Shown here one piece after another: positions 53,306 through 62,300 of a stretch of DNA of 64,000 bases. Numbering within the stretch: the first letter of the stretch is position 1; every line of letters starts with the position of its first letter. The notes beneath the pieces were generated by a model. That model searched no databases. It was given only the letters and a program-made list of their open reading frames with translations, and was not told where the DNA came from. Position numbers and translations under genes: made by a program. The DNA is from Pseudoxanthomonas yeongjuensis (GTDB lineage Bacteria > Pseudomonadota > Gammaproteobacteria > Xanthomonadales > Xanthomonadaceae): positions 1,364,001-1,428,000 of the forward strand of contig NZ_PDWT01000001.1 of NCBI RefSeq assembly GCF_010093345.1. Reading direction: 5' to 3'.

Positions 53306-53410
53306 ATCGCCCGAAGATTCGCGTGGAACAGTCCATCGCGGGCGCAGGCCTCGTTGCACCGCGATCGCGGGCTTATCTTGTCTGGACCCCGCATTGCCGA
53401 AGTCGTTCCC

Positions 53411-53719
53411 ATGGCCAACAATTCCCACCGCTACCGCATCACCGTCACTCCCGTCGAAGACGACGGCCTGCCCTGCCAGAGCCGTTGCACCATCGAGTTC
53501 GAGCACACCTGCCACGACGACTGGATGCGGATCCTGGAATCGATGCAGCGCCAGCGCGGCTTCAGCGGCGACGAACGCGCCGCCCTGACCGTGGGCACCA
53601 AGCTGCTGAGTGGCCTGATGCTCGCGCACCGCAAGGATGCCGACGACCTATTCGCGCCACTGCGCCCGCACATGGGCGAATTCATCAAGGAACTGAAGCA
53701 GCGCAACAGCGCGGTTTGA
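53411..53719 (+). CDS. DUF3861-domain protein
   Basis: Small protein of 102 aa beginning MANNSHRYRITVTPVEDDGL. The family pattern is visible in CTIEFEHTCHDDWMRILESM and GTKLLSGLMLAHRKDADDLF. Cytoplasmic, no known activity. The ATG at 53411 matches the start of family members; a 53354 start is not supported. It has its own spacing from neighbours and may be cotranscribed with the next gene 75 bp on. Confidence 0.82.
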   Translation: MANNSHRYRITVTPVEDDGLPCQSRCTIEFEHTCHDDWMRILESMQRQRGFSGDERAALTVGTKLLSGLMLAHRKDADDLFAPLRPHMGEFIKELKQRNSAV

Positions 53720-53794
53720 TCCGTTCAGGTCCGGCTCGACTATCCTTGCCGTCACCATTGGATGTGGACCGGATCACGCCGGTCGGGAGCCCTG

Positions 53795-54079
53795 ATGAAA
53801 GCACTGGTCGCCGCCGAAGCCGTCGAATTGCGCCAGCTTCCCAACATCGGTCCGGCGATGGTCGAGGACTTCAAGGCACTGGGCATCGCCCGTCCCGCGC
53901 AACTGGCCGGCAAGGATCCCTACGTCCTGTACCAGCGCTTGTGCGAAATCACCGGCACACGCCACGATCCTTGCGTGCTGGACACCTTCATCAGCGCGGT
54001 GCGCTTCATGGACGGTGGACCACCACGACCGTGGTGGCACTACACAGCGGAACGGAAGCGGCTGCATCCCGGCATCTAG
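53795..54079 (+). CDS. Helix-hairpin-helix protein (Cdd1/pathogenicity-locus family)
   Basis: Protein of 94 aa with a helix-hairpin-helix at residues 8-40 (VELRQLPNIGPAMVEDFKAL, then GIARPAQLAGKDPYVLY), followed by LCEITGTRHDPCVLDTFISA, a stretch typical of the family called pathogenicity locus or Cdd1-like. It ends in WWHYTAERKRL. DNA binding is inferred; no reaction is known. Start ATG 53795 has GGGAG upstream. Confidence 0.85.
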   Translation: MKALVAAEAVELRQLPNIGPAMVEDFKALGIARPAQLAGKDPYVLYQRLCEITGTRHDPCVLDTFISAVRFMDGGPPRPWWHYTAERKRLHPGI

Positions 54080-54154
54080 GTCGTGTTGCCGGCACGATTG
54101 AAGCTGCATTCACCGCCACAGGTTATGGTGCGCTTTCCTTCGCGGAGCCCATCG

Positions 54155-54721
54155 ATGCGCGCACGTACCCTGCCAGTTGCCCTTGTCCTGTTCGCCAGCG
54201 CGGTCCTGGCCGGTTGCACCACGCTCGATGCGGTGTCCAGTTGGCTGGGCAATCGCGTGGCGTTCACCGCGCCGCAATTGCAGCGCAATCTGGACAACAG
54301 CTTCCCGCGCGAATTCGACAAGCTGGGCGGCCTGGTTTCCGCCACGCTCAGCCATCCGCGCCTGAGCATTCCCGCGGGCGACAGCCGCCTGCGCCTGGAT
54401 TTCGATATCAAGGTCAATGCGTTGGGCGCGCGCGACGTCAGCAGCGGCCATTTCGCCCTGGCCAGCGGCCTGCGTTACAACCCGGCCACGCAGGGCCTGC
54501 ATCTGCAGGACCCGGAACTGCTGAGCATCGACATGCCCAACACCGGCACGCTGCTCAAGGGCGGCACCCGCGAACTGCTCAATGCGGTGCTGGTGGAATA
54601 CGCCCGCGAAGAACCCGTCTACCGCCTCGACAGCGACCTGCTGCGCAAGCTGCCCCCGGGCAAGCGCATCGCCTCGACCGACATCGAAAACGGCCTGGTG
54701 GTCGTGCATCTGGACCGATAA
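54155..54721 (+). CDS. DUF1439 lipoprotein, copy 1
   Basis: Lipoprotein of 188 aa: MRARTLPVALVLFASAVLAGCTTL with lipobox LAGC. The mature part shows a YceB/DUF1439-like (TULIP-type) pattern: FTAPQLQRNLDNSFPREFDK, LSATLSHPRLSIPAGDSRLR-like core and the end KLPPGKRIASTDIENGLVVV. Such proteins have a hydrophobic groove fold that may bind lipid. Next gene is a paralogue 4 nt after its stop, so this is a tandem duplication in one operon. Confidence 0.83.
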   Translation: MRARTLPVALVLFASAVLAGCTTLDAVSSWLGNRVAFTAPQLQRNLDNSFPREFDKLGGLVSATLSHPRLSIPAGDSRLRLDFDIKVNALGARDVSSGHFALASGLRYNPATQGLHLQDPELLSIDMPNTGTLLKGGTRELLNAVLVEYAREEPVYRLDSDLLRKLPPGKRIASTDIENGLVVVHLDR

Positions 54722-54725
54722 GCAT

Positions 54726-55319
54726 ATGACTCATTCCCTCGAACGTTTCTTCGGAATCGCCTGCCTGTTGCTGGTACTGGCCAGCGCTCCCGTACGCGCC
54801 GCCGATACCCGGGACAACGAATTGAGCGTCGATGCGCCGCGGATCCAGCAATACCTGGCCGGCGAATTCCCGCGCGAATACGAAGCCCTCGGTGGCCTGT
54901 TCACCCTGACCGCGCGCGATCCCGAGCTGACCATTCCACCCACCGGACAGCGCCTGCGGATGGCGTTCTCGGCCAGCGCCTCGTCCGCTGGCGGCGCAAA
55001 TACTCCGGTGGGACGCATCCACATGAGCAGCGGCTTGCGTTACGACCCGCAGGACAGCGCGCTATATCTGGACCAGCCCACGCTGGACGAGGTGCAACCC
55101 GCCTCGCCCGGTCAGCGCGTCGATGAGCAGACCCGCATGCTGCTCAATCTGTGGTTGACCGACTACGCCAGGAAGGAGCCGTTGTACAAGCTCGATCCCG
55201 CGCTGGTCGCCACCCTCGGCGGCGTGCAGGTGGAATCCACCCGCATCGAGAACGGCCACATCGTGGTCCGTTTCAACCAGCCGATCACTTTGCCGGGGCT
55301 TGGCGATGCGCAGGACTGA
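54726..55319 (+). CDS. DUF1439-type exported protein, copy 2
   Basis: Exported protein of 197 aa with signal MTHSLERFFGIACLLLVLASAPVRAA; no lipobox Cys, unlike copy 1. It repeats the plan of copy 1: VDAPRIQQYLAGEFPREYEA, LGGLFTLTARDPELTIPPTG, HMSSGLRYDPQDSALYLDQP and VQVESTRIENGHIVVRFNQP. Hence a periplasmic, soluble version beside a membrane-anchored one. Overlaps the next gene by 14 nt. Confidence 0.82.
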   Translation: MTHSLERFFGIACLLLVLASAPVRAADTRDNELSVDAPRIQQYLAGEFPREYEALGGLFTLTARDPELTIPPTGQRLRMAFSASASSAGGANTPVGRIHMSSGLRYDPQDSALYLDQPTLDEVQPASPGQRVDEQTRMLLNLWLTDYARKEPLYKLDPALVATLGGVQVESTRIENGHIVVRFNQPITLPGLGDAQD

Positions 55320-55881
55320 AGCATTCGCACTGGCAGCGGCGTTCTGCGCCGGCCTGTCCGCGTGCACGCCGACCGACCAGCCGGTTCCGGCTGCCGCTGA
55401 CGGGCACGCTCCCGGTCGGGCTGCCGCTGAGATTTCTGCGGTTGCGCCACCGATGACGACACCCGTACAGGAAGCGGCAACTGCCGCGGACCAGGCCAGC
55501 AGCGACCAGGCCACGCCCGCCGCGGCCAGACAGGTCGTCATCGACTATTACGCCGCGATCGACGCACGCGATTACGCCAAGGCCTATGCGCTGTGGAGCG
55601 ACAACGGCGCGGCCAGCGGGCAGAACTACGAGCATTTCAGCGGCGGCTACGCCAATACCCAATCGGTGAAGGCCAGCGTGGGCGAACCCTTCGATGAGGA
55701 AGGAGCCGCCGGTTCGCGCTATATCCAGGTCCCGGTGGAACTCAAGGCCTTGCAACGCGACGGCAGCGAACGTGCCTATCGCGGTCGCTTCACCCTGCGC
55801 GCGGTGATGGCCGATGGCGCCAGCGAGGAACAGCGGCACTGGCACCTGGCTTCCGCGGAGATGCAGCGGCTCGCGGATTGA
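55306..55881 (+). CDS. Lipoprotein with NTF2-like domain
   Basis: Predicted lipoprotein of 191 aa: MRRTEAFALAAAFCAGLSAC with lipobox LSAC. A disordered Ala/Pro/Thr linker (residues 21-70) leads to an NTF2/SnoaL-like fold starting ARQVVIDYYAAIDARDYAKA and YALWSDNGAASGQNYEHFSG. ATG 55306 overlaps the end of the previous gene by 14 nt. Function unknown; envelope location inferred. Confidence 0.8.
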   Translation: MRRTEAFALAAAFCAGLSACTPTDQPVPAAADGHAPGRAAAEISAVAPPMTTPVQEAATAADQASSDQATPAAARQVVIDYYAAIDARDYAKAYALWSDNGAASGQNYEHFSGGYANTQSVKASVGEPFDEEGAAGSRYIQVPVELKALQRDGSERAYRGRFTLRAVMADGASEEQRHWHLASAEMQRLAD

Positions 55882-56649
55882 ATGGACACCCGCGTGACCC
55901 ATGGTCGGCAAACCACCATGCGCAACGGGCATGCATCAGTCGCCACCATTTCCTGCCTCGGCCTCATCTTGCTGTGCAGCTGCCGCCCCGCTTCCCACGA
56001 TGGCATCGCGACGAGCGTGAATGCGCCTGCGGCGACAGCGGCGGGCGCTTCCACTTCCAAGGTACCCATCCAGCCACAAGCACCCACCACTGTGCCCGCG
56101 GCCTGGATACTTCCTGGCGACTTTTCCCCCGATACGACCCTGCAGGATCTGCAGCGACGTTTCGGTACCGGCAACGTGAAGGTGGAGGAGATACCCGGCG
56201 CCGAAGGCGAGAGCTTCCGCGGCGTCGTGCTGTTCCCCGATGACCCGAGCCTGCGCGCCACCGTCTATTTCCAGGACGAACGGAGTCTGCTCGGACTGGC
56301 CATGGTGAGCATCGACGAGGATCGCTCGCAATGGAAACTGGCCCCGGGGATCGGCATCGGCACTTCACTGTCCGAACTGCGCCGGATCAATGGCAGGCCC
56401 ATCACTTTCAGCGGCTTCGGCTGGGATTATGGCGGCACCATCATCGACTGGCATGGCGGCGAGCTTGCGCCCGCAAGCGATGAGGCGGTATTCGCGCGGG
56501 TCCAGTTGCGGATGCCGCAAGACGACGTGGGCGAAAAGGCCTATCCGCAGGGCGACTCGCGATTCTCTTCCGACGATCCGCGCTGGAAGGGCCTGGACAT
56601 CACTGTCGGCGGGATCAGCGTGAACTTCCCCGGCGAAGACGATCTCTGA
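55882..56649 (+). CDS. Lipoprotein of unknown function
   Basis: Predicted lipoprotein of 255 aa with ISCLGLILLCSC as lipidation region. A Pro/Ala/Thr linker is followed by a globular domain: DTTLQDLQRRFGTGNVKVEE, VVLFPDDPSLRATVYFQDER, APGIGIGTSLSELRRINGRP and GFGWDYGGTIIDWHGGELAP. The pattern of GxGIGTSLSELRRINGRP resembles the SmpA/OmlA-like repeats seen in many lipoproteins, but I did not recognise a named family. ATG 55882 directly follows the previous stop (TGAATG); ATG 55918 is possible. Ends 20 bp before the converging DUF5916 gene. Confidence 0.75.
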   Translation: MDTRVTHGRQTTMRNGHASVATISCLGLILLCSCRPASHDGIATSVNAPAATAAGASTSKVPIQPQAPTTVPAAWILPGDFSPDTTLQDLQRRFGTGNVKVEEIPGAEGESFRGVVLFPDDPSLRATVYFQDERSLLGLAMVSIDEDRSQWKLAPGIGIGTSLSELRRINGRPITFSGFGWDYGGTIIDWHGGELAPASDEAVFARVQLRMPQDDVGEKAYPQGDSRFSSDDPRWKGLDITVGGISVNFPGEDDL

Positions 56650-56669
56650 TAGCCGGCCACCGCATTGCT

Positions 56670-58895
56670 TCAGAGTTCGAAGCGGTACGACAGTTTCACC
56701 AGCAGCTGTTCGTCGTCGCGCAGGTCGAAGCTGTCGCCCAACAGCCGGGTAGTGCCTTCCGAGAAAATATTCTCGCCATACCCGCCGCGGCCATAGACCA
56801 CGTACAGGTAGGACAGCGGCGCCAGCTCGTAGCGGTAGCGGATCTGGAAACCAAGGTTGGAAACGCTGAAATCGTCGACCTGTACGGGACTGACTACTGA
56901 GTTACCAGTTGAGTCGACCACATAGGTCTGGCGCAGGTCGGCATCCAGCCCGACCGTCTGCAGCTTGACGCGCAATTCCTGCTTGTCGCTGATGGTCCAA
57001 TCGAGCCCCGCATTGAATTGCACTTCGCGGGCGTCGTAGCTGCCCAGCAGGTTCCGTTCGCGATCCCATACCAGCCAGTCCGGCGTGTGATCCGCATAGA
57101 TGCTCGCGACAAGGCTGAAGGCATCGCTGATGAAATAGGTGGGCGAGTACTGGATGCTGTAACCGACCCTGGAATTTCCCGCCAGCCCACCGCTGTACAA
57201 CTGCATTTCCACGTCGTGCGCCCAGTCGCCCTTGCGCGGCCGCTCGTACTCGAACACCGCATTGAAGTTGCCCGGCCGCTTCACCGAGCCATGGCCACGG
57301 GTCAGCAGGTCGTCGACGCCTGCGCTGTTGACATTGATCTGCGCGTATTCGTAGCTGCCGTTGCGCAAGCGGCCCTCGCGGCTCATGCGGAACTGGTCGT
57401 TGAGCTTTTCGCCATGGTCGTTGTAATTGCTGCTGGCCCGCCAGCGCCACTCCTTGGACGAATAGCGCGACTCCTGCGGCTGGTCGGCGAAGCGCTTGCG
57501 CACTTCCCAGTGCAGGTAGTTGGTGCTGTTGCGCGACAGGTAGCCGGCGTCGTTGATCTGCAGGTCGTTGCCGAAATGCATCGCAATCCACTGCTGGCGC
57601 CAGCCATGGTCCATTTCGTAATCGGCCCAGAGCGTGCCGCCCAGGTCGCGCGTGGTTTCGCCCGCCTCCTCGATCCGGCTGCCGAACACCCGGGTCTGCA
57701 CGTTCCAGCGCTGGTTCGGCCGCCAGTTGTGGTCCACGCCCAGCACGGTCGCCTCGCGGTCGAGGAACGGACGTTCGACCCGGGTCAGCATCACGCCCAG
57801 GTTCTGCTTGTCGAAATCGCGGACCAGGCGCAGCGCATGGAACGAGCGCCCCGCTTCGCCGGCCTCGTCCGCGGCGAACACGCCGTACTTGGTCTGGCCC
57901 AGGCTGCCATTGATCTTGACCGCGGCGGTGATGTCGCCGGCGCCATCGCCGTCATCGGCCGGTCCGCCGACTCGGCGCGTGTACAGCAACTGGCTGAAGT
58001 CGGAAGGGGTGGTGTATCCGAACAAGCCCTGGTTCTCGGTGAAGAACGGCCGCTTGTCGCTGATGAAAGTCTCGGTGGCGCCGAAGTTGACCACCAGGTC
58101 GTCGCTTTCCACCTGGCCGAAATCGGGGTTGATCGTCGCGGTCATCTGGAACTGGCCGTTCGGCTTCCAGAAGATGTCGGCGCCGCCGTCGAAGTCGCTG
58201 CCGCCATGCACGTTGTCGTACAACCCGGAAACATACGGCGTGACGGTCAGCAGCGACTGGCTGTATTGCGCCACTTCGACCACGGCGAAATCGGACAGGA
58301 AGCGCGGACGCTCGAAACTGGCGGCCGGCCAGGCCGAGCGCTCGCCGGTGGAACCGATCACGCGGTCCAGGTTGATCCTGATCGTGCGCTTGTCGCCCTG
58401 CGCCTTGCGCATCGGCGCGATGTACCAAGGGATCAAGATTTCCGCCGACCAGCCACCGGCATCCTCGCTGACCGCATGCTTCCAGTTGCCGTCCCAGTCG
58501 TTGTTGAAGCTGTTCTCGTTGCTGATCACCGCATCGGCGATGCCGTCGGTCGAGGACAGGGTGAAGCTGTAACCGGTGCGGCCATCGCCGTCGAAATCGA
58601 CATTCAGGTTGACCCGGTCCACCTGTTCGTCGAAATCGCGCTGCACGCGCTGGCGAGTGCGCGGGATGCCTGCCGGCTGGGTGTTACGGAAGCCGACCGC
58701 CAGCCCCTCGGGCGTGGCCAGGATCCAGGCCTCGGTCGGCTGCGACCCCGGCAGACGGGTCAACGGCTGGGTCATGCGGAAATCATCGACATGCCGGGCC
58801 CCGGCCCACTCCTGCGGGTCGATCCGTCCATCGATCTCCACGGCCATGGCCGGCATCGCCAGTAACGACAACAAGATTCCCGATAATCCGCGCAT
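56670..58895 (-). CDS. DUF5916 outer-membrane protein with N-terminal CBM9-like domain
   Basis: Exported protein of 741 aa. Signal peptide MRGLSGILLSLLAMPAMAVE, CBM9-like sandwich at about 20-200 (IDGRIDPQEWAGARHVDDFR and NLNVDFDGDGRTGYSFTLSS), then DUF5916 with alternating amphipathic beta-strands up to LLVKLSYRFEL, typical of an outer-membrane beta-barrel. Motif NPDFGQVESDDLVVNFGATE and FFTENQGLF are hallmark. Strong ribosome site GGAGGAGG before ATG 58895. Role probably carbohydrate or cation related, unknown. Confidence 0.9.
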   Translation of the reverse strand: MRGLSGILLSLLAMPAMAVEIDGRIDPQEWAGARHVDDFRMTQPLTRLPGSQPTEAWILATPEGLAVGFRNTQPAGIPRTRQRVQRDFDEQVDRVNLNVDFDGDGRTGYSFTLSSTDGIADAVISNENSFNNDWDGNWKHAVSEDAGGWSAEILIPWYIAPMRKAQGDKRTIRINLDRVIGSTGERSAWPAASFERPRFLSDFAVVEVAQYSQSLLTVTPYVSGLYDNVHGGSDFDGGADIFWKPNGQFQMTATINPDFGQVESDDLVVNFGATETFISDKRPFFTENQGLFGYTTPSDFSQLLYTRRVGGPADDGDGAGDITAAVKINGSLGQTKYGVFAADEAGEAGRSFHALRLVRDFDKQNLGVMLTRVERPFLDREATVLGVDHNWRPNQRWNVQTRVFGSRIEEAGETTRDLGGTLWADYEMDHGWRQQWIAMHFGNDLQINDAGYLSRNSTNYLHWEVRKRFADQPQESRYSSKEWRWRASSNYNDHGEKLNDQFRMSREGRLRNGSYEYAQINVNSAGVDDLLTRGHGSVKRPGNFNAVFEYERPRKGDWAHDVEMQLYSGGLAGNSRVGYSIQYSPTYFISDAFSLVASIYADHTPDWLVWDRERNLLGSYDAREVQFNAGLDWTISDKQELRVKLQTVGLDADLRQTYVVDSTGNSVVSPVQVDDFSVSNLGFQIRYRYELAPLSYLYVVYGRGGYGENIFSEGTTRLLGDSFDLRDDEQLLVKLSYRFEL

Positions 58896-59003
58896 CGATT
58901 CCTCCTCCTTGCGATGCGCAGGATAAAGAAGGTGCGAGCGACCCCGCCCCTCCCGATGGTCATTGCAACCTTTTCGCCGCCGCCTGCATCCGCAGGAACA
59001 GGT

Positions 59004-60218
59004 TCACGCGGTAGCGTCGTGGGTGACGAAGGCGTTCTCGCCTTTCGGCAGCTCCAGCCACTCCGGATGCGCCAGGGCGCGACCGATATCGGCCAGCCCC
59101 GATTGCCAGTGTTCGCGCATGGCCACGCGGCCGAACTGGTAATCCTTGAAATGACCGAAGCGCGCGCGGTCGCGGTAGATCAGGTGGATCAGGCTGTAGC
59201 GCCGGTTGCAGGCCAGTTGCTCGGCGCGTTGGCACCACGGATTGGTCTTGCGCACGCTGTCCGGGATCTCTTCCAGCAGCTCGCGCAGCAACCGCCGGTA
59301 ATGCTGGCCGACGCGCTGCATGTCGGTGATGGTGCGGGTGCGGCTGGAATACTGGATTTCCTTCTCGCGCTCGGCCACGTCCAGCAGGTTCTGCGGCAAC
59401 TCGCCCCGCGCGTTCCACAGGTCCACCTGGAACACCAGCGAGTCCCGCCGCGGTTCGGTGTCGAACACCTGCGACAACGGCGTGTTCGACACCAGCCCGC
59501 CGTCCCAGAAATAACGGCCGTCGATTTCCACAGCGGGAAACGCCGGCGGCAAGGCGCCCGACGCCAGGATATGGCGCGCATCCAGGCGCATGTGCGCGTT
59601 GTCGAAATATTCCAGGTTGCCGCTGGCCACATCCACCGCACCGACCGAGACGCGGATGCCGCCCTCGTTGAGGCGATCGAAATCGACCATGCGCTCCAGC
59701 GTTTCGATCATCGGTCGCGTGGTGTAGAAACTGGCGCGGGTCGGGCCGGACGCGGTGAACGCATCCTCGCCGAACCAGCTGCGCGGCTGGTAGAACCCGC
59801 GCTGGCCTTCGATCATCGCCCGCCACGCTTCCCAGGCATCGAGCCAGGCGCGCGCGTCCTCGCCGATGCCGGTGAAGCGCGCCTCCTGTCCCAGCGTGGT
59901 CGCCGGCAGCAGGTAGGGCTGGGAAATGGTTTCCCAGAATTCGCGCAGCGCATCCATCCGCCGCTCGGGCGGATTGCCGGCGATCAGCGCGGTGTTGAAT
60001 GCGCCGATGGAAATGCCGGCGATCCAGTTCGGCACGATGCCCGCTTCATGCAGGCCCTGGTAGACGCCGACCTGGTAGGCGCCGAGCGCGCCGCCGCCCT
60101 GCAGGACCAGGGCGATGTTTTCCGGCAGCTTCGATGCAGGGGCGCTTTTCCGGCGCGGCGCGGCCGGCCCGGACTTGGTCTTGCCGGCGCGCTTATTCAC
60201 GACATGCTTGGCGGCCAT
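59004..60218 (-). CDS. Patatin-like phospholipase with DUF3734 C-terminus
   Basis: Patatin-fold hydrolase of 404 aa. A basic N-terminal extension (VVNKRAGKTKSGPAAPRRK) precedes GGGALGAYQVGVYQGL (oxyanion loop), Ser70 in AGISIGAFN and Asp238 in YFWDGGLVSN, completing the Ser-Asp dyad. The C-terminal third (YSSRTRTITDMQRVGQHYRR) fits DUF3734. Such proteins often accompany 3-hydroxybutyrate dehydrogenase, as here 6 nt downstream of it, suggesting a role in poly-hydroxybutyrate or lipid turnover; that link is inference. Confidence 0.9.
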   Translation of the reverse strand: MAAKHVVNKRAGKTKSGPAAPRRKSAPASKLPENIALVLQGGGALGAYQVGVYQGLHEAGIVPNWIAGISIGAFNTALIAGNPPERRMDALREFWETISQPYLLPATTLGQEARFTGIGEDARAWLDAWEAWRAMIEGQRGFYQPRSWFGEDAFTASGPTRASFYTTRPMIETLERMVDFDRLNEGGIRVSVGAVDVASGNLEYFDNAHMRLDARHILASGALPPAFPAVEIDGRYFWDGGLVSNTPLSQVFDTEPRRDSLVFQVDLWNARGELPQNLLDVAEREKEIQYSSRTRTITDMQRVGQHYRRLLRELLEEIPDSVRKTNPWCQRAEQLACNRRYSLIHLIYRDRARFGHFKDYQFGRVAMREHWQSGLADIGRALAHPEWLELPKGENAFVTHDATA

Positions 60219-60224
60219 GCAGCG

Positions 60225-61028
60225 TTACTGCATGTACCAGCCGTGGCTGACCACCACGCTCTGCCCGGTCAGCGCATTGCTGGGGAATTCGCACAGGAAC
60301 TTCACCGTCTGCGCCACGTCTTCCACCGTGGTGAAGATGCCGTCCACGGTCTGGCCCAGCATCACTTTCTTCACCACTTCCTCTTCGCTGATGCCCAGGT
60401 TCTGCGCCTGTTCGGGAATCTGCTTCTCCACCAGCGGCGTGCGCACGAAACCGGGGCAGACGACATTCGCCCGCACCCCATGCTTGCCGCCCTCCTTCGC
60501 CAATACACGGGCCAGGCCCAGCAGGCCGTGCTTGGCGGTGACATAGGCCGATTTCAGCGGCGAGGCTTCATGCGAATGCACCGAGCCCATGTAAATCACC
60601 ACGCCGCCACGGCTCTGACCGGTACCGCTGTCCTTGTACATGTGCGGCAGGACGGCTTTGGTTGTCAGGAAAGCGCCGTCCAGGTGGATGGCCAGCATCT
60701 TCTTCCAGTCGGAGAACGCGTAGTCCTCGATCGGGTTGATGATCTGGATGCCGGCGTTGGAAACCAGGATGTCCACGGGGCCGAGTTGTTCGACCACCCT
60801 GGCGACGCCCGCATCGACCGCAGCTTCGTCGGTGACGTCCATCGCCACGCCGACCGCCGTGCCGCCGGCGAGGATGATTTCATCGGCGACGGCCTGCGCA
60901 CCGGCGAGGTTGAGATCGGCGATGGCGATCTTCGCGCCGGCCCTGGCCAGGTTATGCGCGATTTCCTTGCCTATGCCGCTGGCTGCGCCGGTGACGACGG
61001 CGACCTTGCCTTCGATCGGTGAACCCAT
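60225..61028 (-). CDS. bdhA: 3-hydroxybutyrate dehydrogenase
   Basis: SDR oxidoreductase of 267 aa converting (R)-3-hydroxybutyrate to acetoacetate with NAD+. Motifs: [40 protein letters not shown] characteristic of Bdh, YxxxK in [14 protein letters not shown] and the tail [20 protein letters not shown] with SHGWYMQ. Starts [14 protein letters not shown]. It precedes the patatin-like gene by 6 nt. No PHB synthase or depolymerase is in the window. Confidence 0.92.
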   Translation of the reverse strand: MGSPIEGKVAVVTGAASGIGKEIAHNLARAGAKIAIADLNLAGAQAVADEIILAGGTAVGVAMDVTDEAAVDAGVARVVEQLGPVDILVSNAGIQIINPIEDYAFSDWKKMLAIHLDGAFLTTKAVLPHMYKDSGTGQSRGGVVIYMGSVHSHEASPLKSAYVTAKHGLLGLARVLAKEGGKHGVRANVVCPGFVRTPLVEKQIPEQAQNLGISEEEVVKKVMLGQTVDGIFTTVEDVAQTVKFLCEFPSNALTGQSVVVSHGWYMQ

Positions 61029-61109
61029 GGGGGACGACTCCTGGAAAGTGGGGAACCTCCATAGTGTCGCAAACCGCCTGTTACAGCATCGTACTTGTGG
61101 CCGATGCGG

Positions 61110-61586
61110 CTACTTGGCCTTGGTCTTCGGCTGCAGCATGGTCCCGGTGCATTTCTTCGAGCCGCACTTGCATTCCCAGACCTTCTTCAGCCGCGCGGTG
61201 TGCGGTTCGTCCAGGGTGATGCCGTAGTTGTAGGTGAGCTCCTCGCCAGCCTTGATGTCGCGGATGGCCTCTATCAGCACCCGGTCCTTCTTGCGGTTCT
61301 TGCCGTCGTGCTCGTCGATCAGCGCTTCGCAGTTGGGATCGCAGCTGTGGTTGATCCAGCGCGCCTTGTTGCCCTTGTGGTTGGCATCGATGACGTATTC
61401 GTCGTTGAGCGTGAACAGGAAGGTGTGGCCGGACTCGACGTCGCCGGTGTCGTCCAGGTCGACTTCCTCATGGGTGCGGCGCTTGCCCTTGTATTCGACG
61501 ACGTGCTCGCCCTTCTTGATGTCGGCGATGGCGAAAACGCCGTTGCCATGGATGTCGGACTGGCGGGCTTCGATCTTGCGGGGCAT
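61110..61586 (-). CDS. SET-domain lysine methyltransferase-like protein
   Basis: Small bacterial SET protein of 158 aa, predicted S-adenosylmethionine-dependent protein lysine methyltransferase. The SET core contains DIHGNGVFAIADIKKGEHVV, the pseudoknot motifs NHSCDPNCE (79-87) and GEELTYNYG (114-122), and a post-SET cysteine cluster CKCGSKKCTG. Residues 1-10 and the Lys-rich end QPKTKAK flank it. ATG 61586. Bacterial SET proteins of this size are known to modify histone-like proteins in Chlamydia; the target here is not known. The 81-bp gap to bdhA contains no obvious element. Confidence 0.93.
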   Translation of the reverse strand: MPRKIEARQSDIHGNGVFAIADIKKGEHVVEYKGKRRTHEEVDLDDTGDVESGHTFLFTLNDEYVIDANHKGNKARWINHSCDPNCEALIDEHDGKNRKKDRVLIEAIRDIKAGEELTYNYGITLDEPHTARLKKVWECKCGSKKCTGTMLQPKTKAK

Positions 61587-61731
61587 GGACTTATCCGGGG
61601 TGGGGAACGCGCATTGTGACCCGCATGGGCGTATCGGTGCCATCCATGGGGTCACCGGCCTGTCCTGTCCGTCGATACGGCTGCGTTGTAGCCGGACACC
61701 CGACAACTTGATGAGCAGGACCATGGCCTCG

Positions 61732-62289
61732 ATGAAATCCACCGGTTTGATCCCCTTGCTGGCGCTCCTGGCGGCCTGCCAGCCCGCCGCGGCGCCGCAA
61801 GCCGCCGCACCCGCCCCGACCGTGGATCTGGTCGCGCGCGGCGAATACCTGGTCAAGACCACCGGTTGCAACGACTGCCATACCGCTGGCTATGCGGAAC
61901 AGCAGGGCAACGTGGACAAGGCGCAATGGCTGACCGGTTCGCCGCTGGGTTACAACGGCCCGTGGGGCACGACCTACGCGGCCAACCTGCGCCTGCGTCT
62001 GCAGGACATGAACGAGGCCCAATGGCTGGAATACAGCGCCAGCCTGCGCACTCGCCCGATCATGCCCGACTTCAGCCTGCGCGCCATGAGCGAAGAAGAC
62101 CGGCGGGCGATCTACCATTTCGTCCAGTCGCTGGGACCTGCCGGACAACCCGCACCGGCCTACCTGCCGCCAGGTCAGACGCCACCGCTGCCTTATTTCT
62201 CGCTGGTCGTGCCGGCGGCCCCGGTTGCGCCCACCAGCCCTGCGGCGCCTGCCGCGCCCGCAGCCCCGGCGGCTTCCGGCTCCGACTGA
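61732..62289 (+). CDS. c-type cytochrome lipoprotein
   Basis: Exported cytochrome of 185 aa. [16 protein letters not shown] has a lipobox LAAC; the mature N-terminus is Pro/Ala-rich. One heme-binding motif CNDCH (Cys46, Cys49, His50) is followed by [19 protein letters not shown]; a candidate distal Met is in [20 protein letters not shown]. The C-terminal 30 residues are Pro/Ala/Val repeats. Function: single-heme electron carrier in the periplasm, perhaps linked to the terminal oxidases or to dehydrogenases; no partner gene adjacent. Starts at ATG 61723 or 61711 are also possible. Confidence 0.85.
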   Translation: MKSTGLIPLLALLAACQPAAAPQAAAPAPTVDLVARGEYLVKTTGCNDCHTAGYAEQQGNVDKAQWLTGSPLGYNGPWGTTYAANLRLRLQDMNEAQWLEYSASLRTRPIMPDFSLRAMSEEDRRAIYHFVQSLGPAGQPAPAYLPPGQTPPLPYFSLVVPAAPVAPTSPAAPAAPAAPAASGSD

Positions 62290-62300
62290 ACCCACCCGGC

